A DNA stretch of 9,275 bases, from NCBI GenBank assembly GCA_019313095.1, contig JAFDBU010000089.1, positions 1-9,275 on the forward strand, in the 5' to 3' direction. Both the position numbers and the translations under genes were made by a program. The stretch's first letter is position 1; each line of letters begins with the position of its first letter. A model generated the notes under the pieces. The model searched no databases. It saw only the letters and a program-made list of their open reading frames with translations, and was not told the origin of the DNA. Source of the stretch: Deltaproteobacteria bacterium (lineage in GTDB: Bacteria > Desulfobacterota > Desulfobulbia > Desulfobulbales > BM004). Shown piece by piece: positions 5,290-9,275 of this stretch.

Positions 5290-6903
5290 TCGCCGGCCTG
5301 CAGGGCAGGCTATTTTTTCTATATCATTATCAAAGTTGAACTTTTCATCACGCTCGGATGTATGGCATCTGAGACAGATCGCTATATCAGGTTTTCTGGA
5401 AATAGCTGAAGCTTCCAGCGATGCGGCATGGTTTTTGCCTGGACCGTGGCAGACTTCACACCCTATCTGCTGCAATTTCGTTGGCAAAGAGAGAAGAGCT
5501 GTTTCATCATCACTTATTTTTATCTCTTTGTATTCAGCTGTAACATGACAGGGCAGACAATCAAGATTGAACTGCTGATCCTGTCCAACCAGGGATTGAT
5601 ACGCTGAAGCATGATCCGTTCTCTGCCAAAATTCTGTTTGAGCCTTATGGCATTCTGCACAGACCAGCCAGCCGGCAAAAACCAGTTCTTCCGTCATTAA
5701 TTCCGATCCGGATGATGTTTGGCTTGTCACCGCAGCCTGATTCCTTCCTTCCTGGTTAACTTTCTGCTTGACAGCAGATACAATTTTCTCAACATCGGGC
5801 TGGTCAGGCAGATTTATATCCAGGGCAACAAACTGGTTCTCAAAGGTTGAAGGTGCCTGACCTTCTTCTCTCAGATCGTAGAGTTCATTTTCCAGAAAGA
5901 TGATTTCTGAAAGCAGCCGTTCCCTGGTGGATACCAATTTTTGATAGCTGCTATTCTTTGCAAGCTCCTCTTCATTTTCGCGCCGTTCAATGCGGCTGAT
6001 TCGCCCAATTATCCCATCGAGTTCCTGTTTCTTCAGTGCCAAATCTTTAACCGCACCGGCCCGGCCCCATGTTTTAGATTTGTACCAACTCACCAGCATC
6101 CAGCCCAGGTATTTTCCCTGTTTACCTGTTTTAGCTAAAAGGCTGTTATTTTTAAGCTGCGGAGCAATATTTCTGGAATGTGGCGTCGACTGTATGATAA
6201 TATGAATATTGGAAAAGGACTCGGCGATCTCTTCATTCTGTTTGGGATTATTGTTTGAGAGCAGGATAATAAGATCACATTTGGCTTCAAGATCAGCTAC
6301 CAGTTCCGGCAGAACTTTCTGCCAGGGAAGCAGAACCGCAGCATCATTTTCCAGGGAACGCAGAGATCCGTCATATTCGGTAAGGCCGATAATTCCTACG
6401 GAAAGATTCCCTGCCTTTTGAATTACGCTTGGTGAAAACAGAGGTTTTTCATCAGACTTGTTGACAAGATTTGCAGAAAGCCAGGTAAATTTTGAGCCTG
6501 CAGCCTGTTCCTGAAGAAATGACAGGCCTGCAGCCAAATCATATCTGCCGACAGCCACCGCATCATAGCCCATCAAGTTATAAGAGTCGACTATCCCTTC
6601 AGCTGCGATCTTTGCCTGGCGCAAAAGTCCCGGTGAAAGACGTTCCTGCTTAAAAAGCAGATTCCCACCATCAAGGGTAAGGTAAGGCAGCTCATGGAGT
6701 CCCCGTATCTTTTCCAGCTGATATGCTTTTTTGGACAGACCGCCCAACTGACGGCTTGATCAGCCGCAGGGATCTGTTTCCCCGATAACATCATTGGAGT
6801 AAAAGATGATCAAATCCTGTTCTCCGGAGACAGAAATATCGGCTGCCCGGATCCCTGGTGCGATCAGACTTGCCAGTAACATGAACATTAATAGACGTTG
6901 CAT
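5278..6903 (-). CDS. Selenocysteine-containing UshA-like (metallophosphoesterase-fold) periplasmic tetraheme cytochrome c; TGA at 6760-6762 read as Sec48
   Basis: I read this as one 541-residue exported protein through an in-frame TGA. It starts at ATG 6901-6903, with AGGAGA nine bases upstream (complement of 6913-6918). A signal peptide MQRLLMFMLLASLIAPGIRA (1-20) follows, with cleavage likely near Ala20-Ala21. The mature N-terminus runs IIFYSNDVIGETDPCG-Sec48-SSRQLGGL, where homologues I know of carry Cys (PCGC...GGL). A UshA/5'-nucleotidase-like fold covers about 30-280, but its metal motifs look lost: GRYDL (119-123) replaces GNHE and STPH (239-242 region) replaces GHTH. A charged coiled coil spans about 289-348. 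A cytochrome c554-like C-terminus has four CxxCH heme sites: CAECH 415-419, CLPCH 449-453, CEVCH 482-486 and CLRCH 510-514. It probably transfers electrons in the periplasm. It follows rarA by 41 bases. Without recoding, only a TTG start at 6747 remains, with no signal peptide, which is incompatible with heme attachment. Confidence 0.88.
6731..6762 (-). promoter_or_regulatory. Selenocysteine UGA codon and bacterial SECIS-like hairpin
   Basis: The UGA is at 6760-6762 (minus strand). Eighteen nucleotides after it comes GGUCUG (complement of 6736-6741), encoding Gly-Leu. It sits in the loop of a hairpin UUGGG-CGGUCUG-UCCAA (complement of 6731-6747; four Watson-Crick pairs and one G-U). In E. coli fdhF, as I recall it, the UGA is also followed by six codons and then GGU CUG in the apical loop bound by SelB. 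The identical spacing and loop sequence strongly support recoding. The stem is short, though a CAGU/GCUG pairing further out could extend it. Confidence 0.78.
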
Positions 6904-6944
6904 CGGCGATTATCTCCTGTGCTTGTTTCCATAGTTGTTTCCGA

Positions 6945-8276
6945 TTATTTTTTGTTTTTGCGCGATTTTAGGATCTGACGCCATTTTGTCAATCTGTCTT
7001 TTACAAGAGCCTCATAACCACGATTGGTGGGATGGTAGTATTTTTTACCAGAAAGTTCCGGGGGCAGGTGTTCCTGCTCAACTAGACCGTCCTCATCGTC
7101 ATGTGCATACTTATATCCCTTGCCATAGTCAAGCTGCTGCATGAGCCGTGTCGGGGCATTGCGGATATGAAGCGGTACCGGCAGTGAACCTGTTTTTTCA
7201 ATATCGCGTCTCACTTCGTGAAATGCCTTGTAGATAGCATTGCTTTTTGGTGCGGTGGCCAGGTAAACCGTAATCTGGACAAGGGCAAGCTCTCCTTCCG
7301 GGCTGCCCAGCATATGATAGGCATCCCGGCAGCTGACCGCAATTGAAATCGCCTGGGGATCGGCTATGCCAACATGTTCAGACGCAAATCGTATAAGGCG
7401 TCTGGCAATATAAAGCGGATCTTCCCCGGCAGCAAGCATCCTGGCCAACCAGTAAAGAGCACCATCAGGATCGCTGTCACGCAGACTCTTATGCAGGGCG
7501 GATATCTGATTGTAGTGCTCTTCGCCGGCGGCGTCATAACGCAGACGTCGCCTTTGGCCCGCCTCTTCCGCAGTATGGACGGTAATGACTGCTTTTCCGG
7601 CAGCATCACCAGGATCAGGCTCAGCAAGATCAGCAGCAATTTCAAGTATATTCAAAGCATTCCTGGCATCTCCGTCAGCCAAGGAGCAGATATGCTCCAT
7701 GGCTTTACTTTCGATACGGAGATTCTGACCTCCTAACCCGTTTTCTTTGTCTGTTAAAGCACGCTCCAGTATTATCTTGAGATTTTCCGTAGAAAGAGCC
7801 TTAAGAACAAGTACGCGACAGCGTGAAAGAAGCGGGGCAATGACTTCAAAAGATGGATTTTCAGTGGTGGCCCCGATCAGGGTCAGCAGGCCGCTTTCGA
7901 CATGCGGCAGAAAGGCGTCCTGCTGGGCCTTGTTGAAACGATGTATTTCATCAACGAATAAAACGGTCTGAGTATTGTCTTTATCCTTTCGTTCTCTGGC
8001 TCTGGCAACTATTTCCCTTACTTCTTTAACTCCGGAAAGAACAGCCGAGAAAAAGACAAAATCAGTTTCTGTGTTCCGGGCCAGGATTTTTGCCAGAGTT
8101 GTTTTGCCGCTGCCCGGAGGGCCCCAAAATAGCAGGGAGGGAATTTTTTTCCGGGGGATGAGCCTGTCAAGTATTTTGCCTTCTCCCAACAGCTCTTCCT
8201 GGCCGACAAAGTCCTCAATATTGGTTGGCCTCATCCTTTCAGCGAGGGGGATATTTTCAGATACCTGGGAAGACAT
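6945..8276 (-). CDS. rarA: RarA/MgsA-type AAA+ ATPase, replication-associated recombination protein
   Basis: This is a 443-residue cytoplasmic AAA+ ATPase related to clamp-loader subunits and eukaryotic WRNIP1. It acts at stalled replication forks and single-strand gaps with SSB. Visible motifs are the N-terminal [21 protein letters not shown], Walker A GPPGSGKT (52-59), Walker [13 protein letters not shown] (105-116), sensor 1 GATTENPSF (135-143), an SRC arginine-finger segment (151-153) and sensor 2 GDARNALN (202-209). The C-terminal tetramerisation region contains the family blocks [20 protein letters not shown] and YKYAHD. Length is normal for the family and no key residue is missing. The start agrees with the usual N-terminus, although its ribosome binding site is weak. 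It lies 75 bases after hrpA and 41 before the selenoprotein, all leftward, so co-transcription is likely. Ends in a basic tail. Confidence 0.96.
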   Translation of the reverse strand: MSSQVSENIPLAERMRPTNIEDFVGQEELLGEGKILDRLIPRKKIPSLLFWGPPGSGKTTLAKILARNTETDFVFFSAVLSGVKEVREIVARARERKDKDNTQTVLFVDEIHRFNKAQQDAFLPHVESGLLTLIGATTENPSFEVIAPLLSRCRVLVLKALSTENLKIILERALTDKENGLGGQNLRIESKAMEHICSLADGDARNALNILEIAADLAEPDPGDAAGKAVITVHTAEEAGQRRRLRYDAAGEEHYNQISALHKSLRDSDPDGALYWLARMLAAGEDPLYIARRLIRFASEHVGIADPQAISIAVSCRDAYHMLGSPEGELALVQITVYLATAPKSNAIYKAFHEVRRDIEKTGSLPVPLHIRNAPTRLMQQLDYGKGYKYAHDDEDGLVEQEHLPPELSGKKYYHPTNRGYEALVKDRLTKWRQILKSRKNKK

Positions 8277-8315
8277 GAATTTACCATTAAAATGAATATA
8301 AGATACTATTCTAAA

Positions 8316-8344
8316 CTTATAATGCTCTTTAGTGTCTGGTGCAA
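8316..8344 (-). promoter_or_regulatory. Weak candidate promoter for rarA
   Basis: On the minus strand TTGCAC (complement of 8339-8344) and TATAAG (complement of 8316-8321) are 17 bases apart. The -10 is good and the -35 poor (3 of 6). It lies in the 75-base gap between hrpA and rarA and would let rarA be transcribed independently of hrpA. Confidence 0.25.
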
Positions 8345-8351
8345 AATAGTT

Positions 8352-9275
8352 TCACGCTGAGCAGCTTTGTAAAATCTCCTGCCATTTTTCTTTCAAACGT
8401 TTTGGCGAAACAGGAAAGCGCGTTTTCATTTCCTGGGCAAAAAGCGAGATTTTGTATTCTTCCAGCATGCTGGCATACTCCTGAAGCAATTCAAGGCAGG
8501 CTGGCGACGGTTCCTTTGGTTTTATTTTCTGCAGTTTTTCAGCATGCGGGGCAAGTAGTTCGGCTTTTATTTTGTCCTTTTCGGGCGAAACATAGGCCCT
8601 TTCAGTCCTGATCTGTAATGCCCTGCAATAGCGGGCGGCTGAGGATGTCTGTTCCTCGTTAAACTGTTTTAAAAAGTCTGCTGGAATTATTTCTGCCAAC
8701 TCAGAACGGTATATGTTCATGTCCATGATTGATTTGGCTTTTGTGCAGTTCATGGCTTCAATTCTGTTTATCAGGTCAAGAGTCGCTCTGCGCTCTTTAA
8801 GTAACTCCAGAACTAGATCAATAAGTTTTCCGGACCTGTTAAAAAGTCCTTCCAGTCTCAAGGTTTCAACAAGATGGTCAAATTCAGCTTTAACGGGCCA
8901 TTTTGTATTCTTGCCGACAAATATTGCTTCAAGAATAAATTGATACAGGTCTTCATTGAGCTGCTGCCTGGTTCCAAGGCCTTCATAAAGAGCCCAGAGG
9001 GAAGAGGGCAGAACGCATTCTTTTTTCAGAAGTTTAAACTGTCTCGGAAACTGCAGACTGTAAAGGGCAAGCAATCCTTCACGGTGCATCTCTCTGCTTT
9101 TTGCCTGGTCAGCATAGAGTCTGATGGAGATGTTTCCCTGTTTTTCAAGGTGCAGGGCCGGGTATACAAATCCCAGCAGTTTGTTATTAACGTTCTGTAC
9201 CGGTATTTTGTCTGGCAGATTTTCAAAATCCCAGCTGGTAATATCAGTTCGTTCCAATTTCCGACGAAGTTCATC
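8352..9275 (-). CDS. hrpA: ATP-dependent RNA helicase HrpA, C-terminal DUF3418-type region (5' partial)
   Basis: The frame is open to the window edge, so this is the last 307 residues of a longer protein. The segment beginning DELRRKLERTDITSWDFENLP, then KLLGFVYPAL and REGLLALYSLQFPRQFKLLKKE, matches the C-terminal domain of HrpA helicases (DUF3418), which are about 1,300 residues long. HrpA is a DEAH-box 3'-5' RNA helicase that resolves stalled, collided ribosomes in Escherichia coli. The helicase motor and OB-fold lie beyond the window. The end WQEILQ at the C-terminus with conserved Pro-Arg-Leu preceding it looks intact. It is the first visible gene of the leftward hrpA-rarA-selenoprotein series. 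The domain is recognised from family similarity; I cannot confirm that the motor half is intact. Confidence 0.88.
   Translation of the reverse strand, partial: DELRRKLERTDITSWDFENLPDKIPVQNVNNKLLGFVYPALHLEKQGNISIRLYADQAKSREMHREGLLALYSLQFPRQFKLLKKECVLPSSLWALYEGLGTRQQLNEDLYQFILEAIFVGKNTKWPVKAEFDHLVETLRLEGLFNRSGKLIDLVLELLKERRATLDLINRIEAMNCTKAKSIMDMNIYRSELAEIIPADFLKQFNEEQTSSAARYCRALQIRTERAYVSPEKDKIKAELLAPHAEKLQKIKPKEPSPACLELLQEYASMLEEYKISLFAQEMKTRFPVSPKRLKEKWQEILQSCSA

Noticed and set aside
6745..6747. TTG at 6747 as the true start of the cytochrome gene
   Set aside because: It has no ribosome binding site, would delete the signal peptide needed for c-type heme attachment, and would begin in the middle of the conserved PCG-x-...-LGGL segment. 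Sec read-through from ATG 6903 explains all of these.
6591..6794. 67-residue minus-strand ORF over the start of the cytochrome gene
   Set aside because: It is in a different frame from the signal peptide and the heme domain, and has no recognisable motif; it is a shadow.
6745..6903. Pseudogene or frameshift explanation for the TGA in the cytochrome gene
   Set aside because: The frame is unchanged on both sides of the TGA, the rest of the protein is intact with four heme motifs, and the TGA sits in a Cys-adjacent motif with a SECIS-like loop. A random nonsense mutation is possible but much less likely.
7374..7736. 120-residue plus-strand ORF inside rarA
   Set aside because: It is antisense to a fully conserved rarA coding region and has no ribosome binding site or family resemblance.

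Overview
The window reads as chromosomal core and near-core DNA from a deltaproteobacterium-like anaerobe, most plausibly a sulfur- or sulfate-metabolising member of Desulfobacterota (Desulfobulbales type). This placement is an inference from protein sequence character and gene content: a PilB motor, a CooC-type CODH maturation ATPase, a Mn-dependent class II pyrophosphatase, a multiheme c-type cytochrome and a likely selenoprotein. No mobile element, CRISPR array, tRNA or rRNA is visible.

Left part (1-2895). The window opens inside a type IV pilus/type II secretion extension ATPase (PilB/GspE) that carries an unusual C-terminal cyclic-nucleotide-binding domain and ends at a textbook intrinsic terminator. 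Converging on it is a CooC-like P-loop ATPase with a CxC metal motif. Divergent from cooC is a seven-helix Bax-inhibitor-1/YccA-family membrane protein. A 13-bp direct repeat sits in the shared upstream region.

Middle (2896-5277). An unrecognised single-pass membrane-anchored protein runs leftward. A well-formed sigma70-type promoter then drives ppaC, the DHH-family manganese pyrophosphatase with all metal ligands intact. A perfect 21-bp inverted repeat follows ppaC.

Right part (5278-9275, minus strand). Transcription appears to run hrpA (C-terminal part only) -> rarA -> a periplasmic UshA-like/tetraheme cytochrome protein. The last gene is the main discovery. A conventional ORF call would start it at 6747, but an in-frame TGA lies 12 bases upstream of that point. 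The same frame continues through the TGA to a signal peptide, a strong ribosome binding site and an ATG at 6903. The TGA falls in a PCG-U-...-GGL motif where a cysteine is expected. It is followed, after exactly 18 nt, by GGTCTG in the loop of a small hairpin, the same spacing as I recall for the Escherichia coli fdhF SECIS. I therefore annotate one 541-residue selenoprotein, 5278-6903, with selenocysteine at residue 48. Its phosphoesterase domain looks catalytically degenerate, so it is probably a redox or electron-transfer protein rather than a nucleotidase.
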